Source: Phyllobacterium pellucidum
Lineage (GTDB): Bacteria > Pseudomonadota > Alphaproteobacteria > Rhizobiales > Rhizobiaceae
NCBI RefSeq assembly: GCF_013327855.1
Contig: NZ_JABUMX010000002.1
Span: 1,018,217 to 1,082,216, forward strand
Length of the DNA stretch: 64,000 nt
Direction of reading: 5' to 3'
The position numbers were made by a program, and so were the translations under genes. Every line of letters starts with the position of its first letter. The stretch's first letter is position 1. This document shows, one piece after another, positions 12,308-20,369 of this stretch. The notes beneath the pieces were generated by a model, which was given only the letters and a program-made list of their open reading frames with translations, did no database searches and was not told the origin of the DNA.

Positions 12308-13357
12308 ATGCATTTTGCTTCCGACAACTGGGCCGGCGCCCACCCCAAGATCGCTGAAAGCCTCGTCAAGAATGCAGGCGGCTTTGTGCCGGCCTATGGG
12401 TCGAGCGCGCTTGACAAGGCAGTGGAACAAACCTTTTGCGAGATATTCGAACGTGAGGTCGCGGTTTTCTTCGTTGGAACCGGCACGGCGGCCAATTCTC
12501 TGGCGCTCGCAAGTTTTGCCAGGCCTGGCGGGATGACATTCACGCACCGGGAAGCACACCTTATTGGCGACGAGGCCGGGGCTCCCGAATTCATCAGCGC
12601 AGGCGCGCGCTTGCGTCCCGTCGATGGACCGACCGGACGCATGGATTTGAATAACCTCAGATCCGCTCTTGAACCCGTTACGCCCGGTAACGTCTTTATC
12701 GGCCAGGCGATGGGCGTGTCTATTACCCAGGCCACCGAGATCGGAACGCTCTACGAACTCGCCGACATTGCCGCCATCTCCGCGCTCTGCCGCGAGCACG
12801 ATCTGCCGCTGCATATGGATGGCGCCCGCTTTGCCAATGCGCTGGTATCGCTTGGATGCTCGCCGGCAGACATGACGTGGCGGCAGGGTGTGGACATCGT
12901 GTCCTTCGGCGGCACCAAGAACGGCTGCTGGTGCGCCGAAGCGCTGGTGTTCATGGACCCGGCAAGAGCGGAGGGCTTCCCCTTCCTGCGCAAGCGCGTC
13001 GCCCAACATTTTTCAAAATCGCGTTTCATCGCCGCCCAGTTCGAGGCTTACTTCGGCGAGGGCCTATGGCTGGAACTTGCGGCTCACGCCAATGCCATGA
13101 GTGCACGCCTCGCGGGCCATATTCGCGCATCAAAGCAACTGCGTCTCGCCTGGGAGCCACGCGCAAATGAGGTGTTTCCCGTGATGCCAAAAGAGACTGC
13201 GGCAAAACTGCGGGAAGCCGGCGCTGTTTTTCACAATTGGCGAGCGCCGCATTTTGAGGGAAGAGTTGCCGCTGAAGGCGAATCGCTTGCTCGGATGGTG
13301 ACGAGCTTTGCAACAACGCCGGATGAAGTAGACCGCTTCGGCGCCCTCATCGCATGA
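12308..13357 (+). CDS. low-specificity L-threonine aldolase family enzyme
   Basis: This is a PLP enzyme of fold type I (beta-eliminating lyase family) that splits L-threonine or allo-threonine into glycine and acetaldehyde. The 349 residues fit the family. MHFASDNWAGAHP matches the usual N-terminus. HMDGARFANALV holds the PLP-ring-binding aspartate, and FGGTKNGCWCAEA holds the Schiff-base lysine. The start ATG 12308 has AGGA 7 bases upstream; an upstream ATG at 12242 lacks homologous-looking sequence. It is monocistronic and convergent with hsp20, sharing the terminator at 13360-13383. Confidence 0.9.
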   Translation: MHFASDNWAGAHPKIAESLVKNAGGFVPAYGSSALDKAVEQTFCEIFEREVAVFFVGTGTAANSLALASFARPGGMTFTHREAHLIGDEAGAPEFISAGARLRPVDGPTGRMDLNNLRSALEPVTPGNVFIGQAMGVSITQATEIGTLYELADIAAISALCREHDLPLHMDGARFANALVSLGCSPADMTWRQGVDIVSFGGTKNGCWCAEALVFMDPARAEGFPFLRKRVAQHFSKSRFIAAQFEAYFGEGLWLELAAHANAMSARLAGHIRASKQLRLAWEPRANEVFPVMPKETAAKLREAGAVFHNWRAPHFEGRVAAEGESLARMVTSFATTPDEVDRFGALIA

Positions 13358-13359
13358 AA

Positions 13360-13383
13360 AAAGCGGCGTTTTCACGCCGCTTT
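13360..13383. terminator. bidirectional intrinsic terminator
   Basis: AAAGCGGCG (13360-13368) pairs with CGCCGCTTT (13375-13383). A-rich sequence lies on one side and T-rich on the other. It lies between the convergent aldolase and hsp20 genes and can serve both. Confidence 0.8.
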
Positions 13384-13406
13384 CTCCCGTTGCACCTGCC
13401 AATCGC

Positions 13407-13877
13407 TTAGCGGGCGGCTTTAGCTTCTATCTGCTTGGCTTCCGTGTCCGACAGGGAAGTCACGGCAATCTTGCGCGGCTTCATCTCTTCCGGGATTTCG
13501 CGCTTGAGATCGATATGCAGCAGGCCGTTTTTCAGGCTGGCACCACTGACCTCGACGAAATCGGCAAGATGGAAGCGGCGTTCGAAAGCCCGCGAAGCAA
13601 TGCCGCGATAAAGCGTTTCGGCATTTTCATCGGTTTTCTCGGCATTCTTTTCGCCGGTGACCTTCAGCTGGTTGCGATGTGCCTCGATCTGGATCTCGTC
13701 CTCCGAGAACCCTGCAACGGCCATGGTGATGCGATAGGCGTTGTCGCCGGTCCGCTCGATATTATAGGGCGGATAGGTCTGGGCGCCTTCCGGCTGAGCC
13801 AGCGAATCAAGAATGGTGAACAGCCGGTCAAAGCCGACGGTAGAACGGTAAAGGGGTGAGAAATCAACGTGACGCAT
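13407..13877 (-). CDS. Hsp20 / alpha-crystallin family small heat-shock protein
   Basis: This is an ATP-independent chaperone that binds unfolding proteins. The 156 residues run MRHVDFSPLYRSTVGFDRLF, typical of the IbpA-like class A proteins of rhizobia. An alpha-crystallin domain follows (YPPYNIERTGDNAYRITMAVAGF through GLLHIDLKREIPEE) with the conserved GxL motif. The start ATG 13877 is preceded by AAAGGAGGG, although that Shine-Dalgarno sequence is itself inside a hairpin (see the leader entry). The frame stays open upstream, but that part belongs to the untranslated leader. Heat induction through the leader is likely. Confidence 0.92.
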   Translation of the reverse strand: MRHVDFSPLYRSTVGFDRLFTILDSLAQPEGAQTYPPYNIERTGDNAYRITMAVAGFSEDEIQIEAHRNQLKVTGEKNAEKTDENAETLYRGIASRAFERRFHLADFVEVSGASLKNGLLHIDLKREIPEEMKPRKIAVTSLSDTEAKQIEAKAAR

Positions 13878-13960
13878 GTTTAAGCCCTCCTTTAGAGCGA
13901 CAATGTTTGCGTATTTTGGTTCGATTGAGAGCTCCCGCAGTGGCAAGCCTTCGTGAACCA
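13878..13960 (-). promoter_or_regulatory. ROSE-like RNA thermometer in the hsp20 leader
   Basis: The last hairpin before the start pairs GCTCT with AGGGC (13884-13898), enclosing most of the Shine-Dalgarno sequence. It contains TCGCT, which matches the conserved UYGCU element of ROSE thermometers. Further upstream GGTTC and GAACC (13954-13958 with 13918-13922) close a second structured region. ROSE elements are known to control hsp20 genes in rhizobia by melting at high temperature. The fold is my own reading and was not computed. Confidence 0.55.
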
Positions 13961-14172
13961 GCGACCCCGTTATGGCGGTCACAACGTGTATTTGGTTAGG
14001 CATTTTCTCGATTTCAAGGGCACGGCAGGCATCAAAAAGTCCAGCGCCAGCGTAGCGATCCCGGCCGGCAGATGAACGCAAAATGAACATGTTCTTCGGA
14101 ATACGTTCAGCTCGATGCCGCTAAACCTACACTCAATCTGGCATTCGATCCGACACGACAAAGGACTTTGAA

Positions 14173-14595
14173 ATGAAAAAAACCGTTCTTGCGCTCACGT
14201 CAGTGGCGCTTCTGATCACCGGCTTCTCGGCTTCGGCTTTCGCCGACGGCCGCTACTACCGGAACAGCGCGCCGGCGATCTACGTGGACGACGAAGATTA
14301 TAATGATGGCTATCTGGTACAGGATCGCCGCTACTACGAAGGCTACCGCGATGACCGTCGCTACCGGTTCGGACCGCGCGATGTTACCCGCATGCTCGAA
14401 CGGCGCGGCTACAGGGTGCGCGATGTAAACTTCGATCGCGGTCGCTACTTTGCCCGCACCTCGCGACGCGGCGAGCCCGTGCTTGTCGTTGTATCACGTG
14501 ACGGCGACATTCTTGAAACCCGGCGCATGGGCCGCGATCGTTACTACGACCGTCCGAAGAGCGGCTTCAGCATCGAAATAAATCCGGCTTACTGA
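14173..14595 (+). CDS. secreted basic Tyr/Arg-rich protein, PepSY-like
   Basis: The protein has 140 residues. The signal peptide MKKTVLALTSVALLITGFSASAFA is followed by a region unusually rich in Tyr, Arg and Asp (RRYYEGYRDDRRYRFGPRDV). A short domain RMLERRGYRVRDVNFDRGRYFARTSRRG...VVVSRDGDILETR resembles a PepSY-type fold in which a strand ends in a D-G-x-I turn. AGGA lies upstream of ATG 14173. It is probably periplasmic. The exact function is unknown; similar small proteins are widespread in Hyphomicrobiales. A terminator follows at 14650-14690. Confidence 0.8.
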   Translation: MKKTVLALTSVALLITGFSASAFADGRYYRNSAPAIYVDDEDYNDGYLVQDRRYYEGYRDDRRYRFGPRDVTRMLERRGYRVRDVNFDRGRYFARTSRRGEPVLVVVSRDGDILETRRMGRDRYYDRPKSGFSIEINPAY

Positions 14596-14649
14596 TCAAA
14601 CAAGCCGAGATCGTTGCGGATGTAACGTCCCTTCCAGCCGCAACGTATT

Positions 14650-14690
14650 GACCGGAAACTCCCAGGCAGGGTTTCCGGTCATTCTTTTTC
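14650..14690 (+). terminator. intrinsic terminator
   Basis: GACCGGAAAC (14650-14659) pairs with GTTTCCGGTC (14671-14680), followed by ATTCTTTTTC. It is placed to end the transcript of the secreted Tyr/Arg-rich protein. Confidence 0.8.
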
Positions 14691-14768
14691 TGGATGCCGC
14701 CGTTTGACCTTTAAGGCGGCGCATCTTATCAAAAGTGCATTCAACCATCACATCGAGCGGGCACCGAC

Positions 14769-15794
14769 GTGGACCAGCCAACGCAAACGATCCGCCCCCT
14801 TGTCGAAACCGCCGCCAATCCGATACCGGCCGGCACGCGTGTCGAAGCGCTCGATCTCGGCAAAGGCAAGGTGCTCCGCTATGCGATCACCCCCGCCTCC
14901 AGCCACCCGCTGCATGGCACGATCATCATTCTGCATGGCCGCAACGAGTGCATCGAAAAATATTTCGAGACAATTACTGATCTCGCCTCGCGAGGTTTTG
15001 CGGTGGCGACCTTCGACTGGCGGGGGCAAGGCGCGTCAAGCCGTTATTTGCGCAATGCCGCCAAGGGCTTCGTGAAGCGTTTCGATGATTATGCGGGCGA
15101 TTTTGAGCTGCTGTTTAAGTCCGTCATCCTGCCCGATTGCCGTGGCCCCTATTACGTTCTCGCCCATTCGGCCGGAGCACTGGCTGCCCTCGTCGCCGCA
15201 CCGGCCTTTGCCAACCGGATAAGGCGGATGGTGCTGATTGCACCGCTTCTCGACATCAATTCCAGCCGCGCCCGCAAGCTGACCGCGCGGGTCATCGCCA
15301 ATACGCTGCGTTCAACCGGGCTCGGCGGCACATATATGCTCGGCGGTCCGCATGTCTTGCGCCCGTTTGCGGCCAATGAGGTGACATCTGATGCGAGCCG
15401 CTACGACCGCAATTGCGGCGTCCTTGAGAGCGCGCCCGAGCTTGCAATCGGTGGCCCGACTGCAAGCTGGATCGTCGCCGCCGCGAAGGCGATCAAGCGC
15501 GTAACCAGGCCCGACTACGTCGACACGATTCGCATCCCGACACTCATCGTTGCGGCCGGGGCCGACACCGTCGTCTCGACGCCGGCAATCGAACGGTTCG
15601 CCGTGCAGATGCGCAATACGACGCTGCTTACCATCGATGGCGCGCGCCACGAGATCCTGCAGGAAAAGGATTTGTACCGCGAGCAGTTCTTCGCTGCCTT
15701 CGATGCCTTCATCCCTGGCACCGGCGGCGACGATGGCTCCGTTCTGGCGGAGGCTGGCGAAGACAGTGAGCCTGCCCTGGATGTCAGCGCCTGA
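14769..15794 (+). CDS. alpha/beta hydrolase (lysophospholipase-like)
   Basis: The protein has 341 residues from GTG 14769. The serine-aminopeptidase / Hydrolase_4 fold is visible: ILHGRNECIEKYFETI oxyanion region, FDWRGQGAS, nucleophile elbow LAHSAGA with the first Gly replaced by Ala, a C-terminal Asp in VAAGADTVVS, and His in GARHEILQE. It resembles PldB-type lysophospholipases or monoacylglycerol lipases. There is no signal peptide, so it is cytosolic or peripheral. The Shine-Dalgarno sequence is weak. It converges with the histidinol-phosphatase-like gene. Confidence 0.85.
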   Translation: MDQPTQTIRPLVETAANPIPAGTRVEALDLGKGKVLRYAITPASSHPLHGTIIILHGRNECIEKYFETITDLASRGFAVATFDWRGQGASSRYLRNAAKGFVKRFDDYAGDFELLFKSVILPDCRGPYYVLAHSAGALAALVAAPAFANRIRRMVLIAPLLDINSSRARKLTARVIANTLRSTGLGGTYMLGGPHVLRPFAANEVTSDASRYDRNCGVLESAPELAIGGPTASWIVAAAKAIKRVTRPDYVDTIRIPTLIVAAGADTVVSTPAIERFAVQMRNTTLLTIDGARHEILQEKDLYREQFFAAFDAFIPGTGGDDGSVLAEAGEDSEPALDVSA

Positions 15795-15833
15795 AAACCG
15801 ACGAGGCGCGCAGGCGCCGCCGCATGTCGTGCT

Positions 15834-16607
15834 CTACCCGTTCAAAACGTCAAGAGCCTGCGCATGAAGTTCGGCGTTGGCGGCGGCAATGATACTTCCG
15901 GCCTTTTCGGCTGGACCGCCATCCCAGGTTGTCACAACGCCGCCCGCCTTTTCGATGATGGGTATCAGCGCAACAATGTCATAGGGATGAAGGCCCGTCT
16001 CAATGACGAGATCGACAAAACCCGCAGCAACCATCGCATAGGCATAGCAATCGGTGCCGTAGCGGGCGAGCTTGACGCGTTGTTCGACGCGATCATAGGC
16101 AATCCGCTTCTCGGCCTTGAATATAGCGGGCGTCGTCGTGAACAATGTCGCATCGGCAAGATCGCGCGTCTTGCGTGTCTCAAGCCGGCGCGTCCCGCCC
16201 GGACCCTCATACCACGACGCTTCGCCATCACACAGGAACAGCTCTTTGGTAAATGGCTGCGCCATGACGCCGGCAACCGCGTCGCCATCCACAGTAAGCC
16301 CGGCCAGGGTACCCCAGACCGGGATACCGGAAATAAATGCGCGCGTGCCGTCGATCGGATCGATCACCCAGATATGCGAACGGTCGAGATTCTCGCCGCC
16401 ATATTCTTCGCCCAGAATTCCGTGGTCTGGATGCTCCGCATTGATCAGCGCGCGAATCGCTTTCTCGGCCTCCCGATCAGCCTCGGTAACCGGATCAAAC
16501 CCCGACTCGAACTTGTTGTCGATGAGCGAAATATTGCGGAATCGCGGCAAGGTCTGCTCTGCGGCGACACTCGCAATCCGCTTTAAAAAGGAAAGTTCTA
16601 CGACCAA
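15834..16607 (-). CDS. hisN: histidinol-phosphatase / inositol monophosphatase family
   Basis: This is a magnesium-dependent phosphatase with 257 residues. The metal-binding signatures ILGEEYGGE, WVIDPIDGTRAFISG and the C-terminal PYDIVALIPIIEKAGG are all present. FISGIPVWGTL is typical of the HisN-type histidinol-phosphatase branch rather than of SuhB. It would dephosphorylate histidinol-phosphate in histidine synthesis, but inositol phosphatase activity cannot be excluded from sequence. The gene is divergent from the mmgR small RNA, the arrangement that gave the RNA its former name suhB. Confidence 0.85.
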   Translation of the reverse strand: MVVELSFLKRIASVAAEQTLPRFRNISLIDNKFESGFDPVTEADREAEKAIRALINAEHPDHGILGEEYGGENLDRSHIWVIDPIDGTRAFISGIPVWGTLAGLTVDGDAVAGVMAQPFTKELFLCDGEASWYEGPGGTRRLETRKTRDLADATLFTTTPAIFKAEKRIAYDRVEQRVKLARYGTDCYAYAMVAAGFVDLVIETGLHPYDIVALIPIIEKAGGVVTTWDGGPAEKAGSIIAAANAELHAQALDVLNG

Positions 16608-16658
16608 AATGGCTCCTCGCGATTAAAACATTCTCATCTAGGTGCATTATGGATGAGA

Positions 16659-16698
16659 TTTGTGCATATTATTTGAGCAGTCGCCATCGGTGCACAAA
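16659..16698. promoter_or_regulatory. inverted repeat upstream of mmgR promoter
   Basis: TTTGTGCA (16659-16666) and its exact reverse complement TGCACAAA (16691-16698) flank a 24-base spacer just upstream of the mmgR -35 box. A further half-like TTTGTGC lies at 16721, next to that box. The spacing suggests a regulator binding site. Confidence 0.4.
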
Positions 16699-16747
16699 AA
16701 CATACACAAATTTCTTGACATTTGTGCGACGCAGCATAGAGTTGTGG

Positions 16748-16827
16748 GTGAACGGGGCGACCTGTTCTGCCCTCCTTGGGCGTTTCCTCCCTAGACTTGG
16801 ACCGCGCTTCATGCGCGGTCTTTTTTA
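16748..16827 (+). ncRNA. mmgR: MmgR small RNA (alpha-r8 family, formerly suhB RNA)
   Basis: A promoter with TTGACA (16715-16720) and TAGAGT (16737-16742) precedes an 80-base transcript. Its first stem pairs GGG.GAAC with GTTC..CCC around GGGGCGACCT. The unpaired segment TTTCCTCCCT is the conserved core of the MmgR family. The RNA ends with the stem GACCGCGC/GCGCGGTC and TTTTTTA. MmgR is an Hfq-associated trans-acting RNA that limits polyhydroxybutyrate granule formation in Sinorhizobium. Length, core motif and position beside an inositol-monophosphatase-family gene all agree. The transcription start is estimated. Confidence 0.78.
16800..16827 (+). terminator. mmgR intrinsic terminator
   Basis: GACCGCGC (16800-16807), loop TTCAT, GCGCGGTC (16813-16820), then TTTTTTA. 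It is the 3' end of mmgR and lies 21 bases before the stop of the convergent amidohydrolase gene. Confidence 0.88.
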
Positions 16828-16847
16828 TTGGCCGCGCGAATATGTGC

Positions 16848-17738
16848 CTATTCCGCCGCGAGCGGTTGGTCGTGAAAATAAAAATCGGGCAGCGAGACGA
16901 GGTCGGCAAGAAACTGGGCGATATCCCGCTGTAGTTGATCGAAACCGGACTTCTTCTCGTAACTCTGTTCGTTGAGATAAAGGCCGCGATTGACCTCGAT
17001 CTGCAGCGCGTGAAGGCCCTTCAACGGGCTGCCGTAATGTTCGGTGATATAGCCCCCGGCATAAGGCTTGTTATGCGCAACGAGGTAGCCCATTTCCCGC
17101 AGGAGATGGATAGCGGAGTTGGCAAGTTCCGGCGCGCAGCTCGTTCCGAACCGGTCGCCGATGATGAAATCCGGGCGCATACCGCTCTCCGGCAAGCGGA
17201 TACCTGTCGGCATCGAATGGCAATCCACCAGGACGCCGTAACCGAAGCGCTGTCGCGTTGCCGAGAGAAGGCCGCTGAGCCTGGCATGGTAGGGCTTGTA
17301 GATCGTGCCGATGCGATCCAGCGCCTCGCCCAGCGGCAATTTCTTTGCATAGATTTCCTGGCCCTCGCCAACGAGGCGCGGCACGGTACCGAGGCCTCCG
17401 GCGACACGGGCGGAACTTCCGTTGGCATAGGAGGGCAGCGCCTCCTGAAACATCTTGGCGTCGAGTTCGTAGGGTTCGCGATTGACATCGAGATAGGCGC
17501 GCGGGAAGTGCGCCAGCAACAAGGGTGCTCCAAGCGGCACGGCGGAAGCGAACAGCTGGTCGACGAAACAATCCTCAGACCGGCGAATGGTCTGCGGGTC
17601 GAGTTGCGACTGTTCGAGGAAAGCGCGCGGGTAAAAGCGGCCGCTATGCGGGGAATTGAAAACGAAAGGAATGCGCTGGTCGGAGGGTTGCCGCACTTCG
17701 AACGGCTGGATATCGGTGAAATCGCGCTCGACTGTCAT
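16848..17738 (-). CDS. N-formylglutamate amidohydrolase family protein
   Basis: This is a zinc hydrolase of the FGase family, which removes formate from N-formylglutamate at the end of the formimino route of histidine degradation. The 296 residues contain FNSPHSGRFYP, RSEDCFVDQLF, FPRAYLDVNREPYELD and VDCHSMP, the metal and substrate motifs of the family. I start at ATG 17738 (MTVERDF). The upstream in-frame extension to 17843 has no clear ribosome site. No other hut genes are near, so the physiological substrate may differ. Confidence 0.87.
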   Translation of the reverse strand: MTVERDFTDIQPFEVRQPSDQRIPFVFNSPHSGRFYPRAFLEQSQLDPQTIRRSEDCFVDQLFASAVPLGAPLLLAHFPRAYLDVNREPYELDAKMFQEALPSYANGSSARVAGGLGTVPRLVGEGQEIYAKKLPLGEALDRIGTIYKPYHARLSGLLSATRQRFGYGVLVDCHSMPTGIRLPESGMRPDFIIGDRFGTSCAPELANSAIHLLREMGYLVAHNKPYAGGYITEHYGSPLKGLHALQIEVNRGLYLNEQSYEKKSGFDQLQRDIAQFLADLVSLPDFYFHDQPLAAE

Positions 17739-18019
17739 CTTCTGCTTCAAGGTTTCGCTGCAAGGCGGGCTGGTTTTCCCCACTCTAGTGCAAGTTTCCG
17801 CGATAGGGAATTGATGAACGGTTCGAAACGGCTTGTCCGCCAACTTTCCCCGGCGTTAAGGCTCAATGCTGATCACACTGGCGACACCTCGACTTTTGCC
17901 CCGTTCGCCCTTATTTCTAGCAAATCATTCACGCGATCTTTACCAAAAAAGCGTTTTGTTAAGAGTAGTACGACGCAGGGTTTGGGGATGATCCGGCGCT
18001 AGAGAATTCGGACGGACTG

Positions 18020-18382
18020 ATGAAGAGAATCCTTCTTGCAGAAGATGACAATGATATGCGGCGCTTTCTGGTCAAGGCGCTGGAAAAGGCGGGCTATCAC
18101 GTCACGCATTTCGACAATGGTGCCAGCGCCTACGATCGCTTGCGCGAAGAGCCGTTCTCGCTGCTTCTGACCGACATCGTCATGCCTGAGATGGACGGGA
18201 TCGAGCTTGCACGGCGCGCCTCGGAGATCGACCCGGACTTGAAGATCATGTTCATTACCGGCTTTGCCGCCGTTGCCCTCAATTCCGATTCGAAGGCGCC
18301 CAAGGATGCCAAGGTGCTGTCGAAGCCCTTTCATTTGCGCGATCTCGTCAACGAAATCGAAAAAATGCTGGTCGCAGCTTGA
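18020..18382 (+). CDS. cpdR: response regulator CpdR
   Basis: The protein has 120 residues: a single receiver domain with no output domain. The acidic pocket is in AEDDNDMRR, the phosphoryl-acceptor aspartate in LLLTDIVMPEMDG and the conserved lysine in SKPFH. In alphaproteobacteria unphosphorylated CpdR targets ClpXP to degrade cell-cycle proteins such as CtrA, and the CckA-ChpT relay controls it. MKRILLAEDDNDMRRFL is nearly diagnostic. It sits just upstream of tRNA-Val. Confidence 0.95.
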   Translation: MKRILLAEDDNDMRRFLVKALEKAGYHVTHFDNGASAYDRLREEPFSLLLTDIVMPEMDGIELARRASEIDPDLKIMFITGFAAVALNSDSKAPKDAKVLSKPFHLRDLVNEIEKMLVAA

Positions 18383-18482
18383 GAACCTGCGACATTCTTT
18401 CGTTCCGGCAAAGAAAGCCTGATAAGTTCTTCAGGCGCTATTGACGGGGCTGATTCAATATGGTGTATGCGCCCCGTCAGAT

Positions 18483-18557
<75 letters not shown>

Positions 18558-18630
18558 TCTGAACCCTCCCCTATAGTTCGTATATTATATGTCTGCCGCG
18601 CAGCTGTTGAGGCTGGGCGAGCCAGAAATC

Positions 18631-18939
18631 CTAAACCTTCGCACGCTTCAAGACGTCATTGATTCTACTTTGCCAGCCCTTGCCCGTGGCTTTGAACTTG
18701 GCAATGACGTCTGCATCGAGACGGATCGTAACCGGCATTTTGGTCAGATCCGCCTTTGGCCGGCCGCGTCTGGCAATTTCTCTGTCCATCTCGGTGGCAA
18801 GCTCTGGGAGAGCTTCACGGAAGGGCTTCGCTTGGGCGATCTCTCCCTTCGTCAGGGGCTGGCTATCGACTGCGTCCCAATCCTCTTGCGTGAAACCACG
18901 ACCCGGTTCAAAGCCTGTCTTGAACGTTTTTTTGACCAT
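18631..18939 (-). CDS. brnA: BrnA-family antitoxin
   Basis: The protein has 102 residues. The C-terminal ribbon-helix-helix segment PVTIRLDADVIAKFKATGKGWQSRINDVLKRA is typical of BrnA. The N-terminal half (FTQEDWDAVDSQPLTKGEI) is the toxin-binding region. BrnA neutralises BrnT and represses the operon. Its ATG overlaps the brnT stop by one base (TAATG), so the two are translationally coupled in toxin-antitoxin order, as known for this system. Confidence 0.92.
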   Translation of the reverse strand: MVKKTFKTGFEPGRGFTQEDWDAVDSQPLTKGEIAQAKPFREALPELATEMDREIARRGRPKADLTKMPVTIRLDADVIAKFKATGKGWQSRINDVLKRAKV

Positions 18940-19184
18940 TAAAGCAAACGCCTTTCGTCTATACGTGCTGGACGCATCGAGATCACCGACAATGCTTTTT
19001 TTCCAAGCACGGCAAAGACCACCACAATCATGCCGCTCTCGAAACGACCGATAGCTTTGCTGCGGCCTGCCCTGGCTGGAATGATCATCGAAGCAAGAAA
19101 GAACTCAAGCGACAAGGCAGCAAAGTCCAAGCCATGCTTCGATATGTTAGCCAATCGTTTAGGTTCGTCCCAAATGATCTTCAT
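18939..19184 (-). CDS. brnT: BrnT-family ribonuclease toxin
   Basis: The protein has 81 residues, beginning with the BrnT signature W-D-x-x-K...N...KHG-x-x-F (IIWDEPKRLANISKHGLDFAAL) and ending ISMRPARIDERRLL. BrnT is a RelE-fold RNase that stops growth until BrnA binds it. There is no Shine-Dalgarno sequence: the start is preceded by TATAA, and the operon palindrome begins 4 bases upstream. The transcript may therefore be leaderless or nearly so. It is divergent from the EAD-protease gene. Confidence 0.92.
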   Translation of the reverse strand: MKIIWDEPKRLANISKHGLDFAALSLEFFLASMIIPARAGRSKAIGRFESGMIVVVFAVLGKKALSVISMRPARIDERRLL

Positions 19185-19187
19185 TTA

Positions 19188-19203
19188 TAATGTACGTACA
19201 TTA
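19188..19203. promoter_or_regulatory. BrnTA operator palindrome
   Basis: TAATGTACGTACATTA is a perfect 16-base palindrome 4 bases upstream of brnT. Ribbon-helix-helix antitoxins bind such sites, so autoregulation by BrnA is the likely role. It may also affect the divergent protease gene. Confidence 0.65.
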
Positions 19204-19314
19204 ATTCATTAAACAAGGGTCTTCCTGCGCACAGTTAAACCCATTGCATTCTCGTGGCGCAAGCGTTCTCCCCCATGTATGATCGGTGCGAGCGTAAACG
19301 AGCGCGGGGGCATC

Positions 19315-20367
19315 ATGGATTGGAACGAGCTTTCGGGGCCGCAGTTGAAAATCCTGCGCGAGGCTATACTCCGCTCGTTTCCGACAGTGTCGCGCTTCGA
19401 CATGTTCCTCTCCGACGAACTCGACAAGGGGTCGCTCGCCAATGAGGTCGGGCCCGGCAGCTTCGAGCAACAAATCCATGCCTATCTGATCAGCATCCAG
19501 AGCGAGGGGTGGACCGACAGCCTCGTCGACGCCCTGCAGAGACAGCGCGGCAAAAATCCGTGGGTACGGCGGCTGCCGGATGCCATCCGTGCAGCGGGGA
19601 CCTCCGCACCGGAGCGCTTGGCCGCAGCCCCCTCGATGCAGCTCGAAAAGATCGTGCAGGGTGGTGGCTTTGCCGATCTGAGGATCTGGGCGCAAAGCCT
19701 CGCTCTCGTTAGCGCGGCGACGTGCCGGATCGAGTTTCCGAGCGGGCAGGCGCAAGGCACCGGGCTTCTCGTCGCGCCCGATCTGGTCCTCACCAATTAT
19801 CATGTCGTCAAGCGGCAGTTGAACAAGGAGGCGAGCCCCGCCGACGTCGTTTGTCGTTTCGGGTATGCCCGCGATGCCAACGGGTTAGACGAGGGCACGC
19901 CCCATAATCTTGCCGCAGGCGACGCATGGACGCTTGATGCCAGCCCGTTCGATACGGTCGACACCGGCGGTGCAGGCATCGCCAGCGCGTCGAACCTCGA
20001 TTACGCGGTGCTGCGTCTCACATCGCCGCTGACCGACTGGAAGCCGATCCGCGTTGCAGCCAATATCGCTCTTCCCAATGCAGATTTGCCAGTTCTCATC
20101 GTTCAACACCCGGCAGGAACGCCGCAAGCGCTGGCGATCGGCAAATCGCTCGGCACCAACGAGAACGGCTCGCGCTTTCGCTATGACGCCGATACACTCG
20201 GCGGCTCGTCCGGTTCGCCGGTCTTCAACCAGCGTCTGGAACTTGTCGCCCTGCACCATGCGGGCGATCCGCGATCTGAAATTCGTGCCGCGTACAATCA
20301 GGGCATACCGATTGGCCTTATCGTCGCTGCCTGGCAGGCCAAGCACCTTCCCCCGTTCTGGCAATAG
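19315..20367 (+). CDS. EAD-like domain fused to trypsin-like serine protease
   Basis: The protein has 350 residues from ATG 19315, with GGGGG upstream. Residues 1-90 form a helical effector-associated domain (LSGPQLKILREAILRSFP...FDMFLSD). The same pattern opens the protein encoded at 25363-27087. Residues about 125-340 are a trypsin-2 fold with the triad His163 (LTNYHVV), Asp229 (NLDYAVL) and Ser299 (GGSSGSP). No signal peptide is seen, so it acts in the cytosol. In bacterial conflict systems, matching EAD domains bring such protease effectors to STAND or caspase regulators. It converges on the radical SAM gene with a 2-base gap. Confidence 0.85.
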   Translation: MDWNELSGPQLKILREAILRSFPTVSRFDMFLSDELDKGSLANEVGPGSFEQQIHAYLISIQSEGWTDSLVDALQRQRGKNPWVRRLPDAIRAAGTSAPERLAAAPSMQLEKIVQGGGFADLRIWAQSLALVSAATCRIEFPSGQAQGTGLLVAPDLVLTNYHVVKRQLNKEASPADVVCRFGYARDANGLDEGTPHNLAAGDAWTLDASPFDTVDTGGAGIASASNLDYAVLRLTSPLTDWKPIRVAANIALPNADLPVLIVQHPAGTPQALAIGKSLGTNENGSRFRYDADTLGGSSGSPVFNQRLELVALHHAGDPRSEIRAAYNQGIPIGLIVAAWQAKHLPPFWQ

Positions 20368-20369
20368 GT

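Noticed and set aside
11958..12536. 192-codon plus-strand frame crossing the threonine aldolase start
   Set aside because: It overlaps the aldolase in another frame, is rich in Arg/Ser/Cys as expected for shadow frames, and has no ribosome site.
18589..18942. 117-codon plus-strand frame
   Set aside because: It is antisense to brnA, which is supported by family motifs and coupling to brnT.
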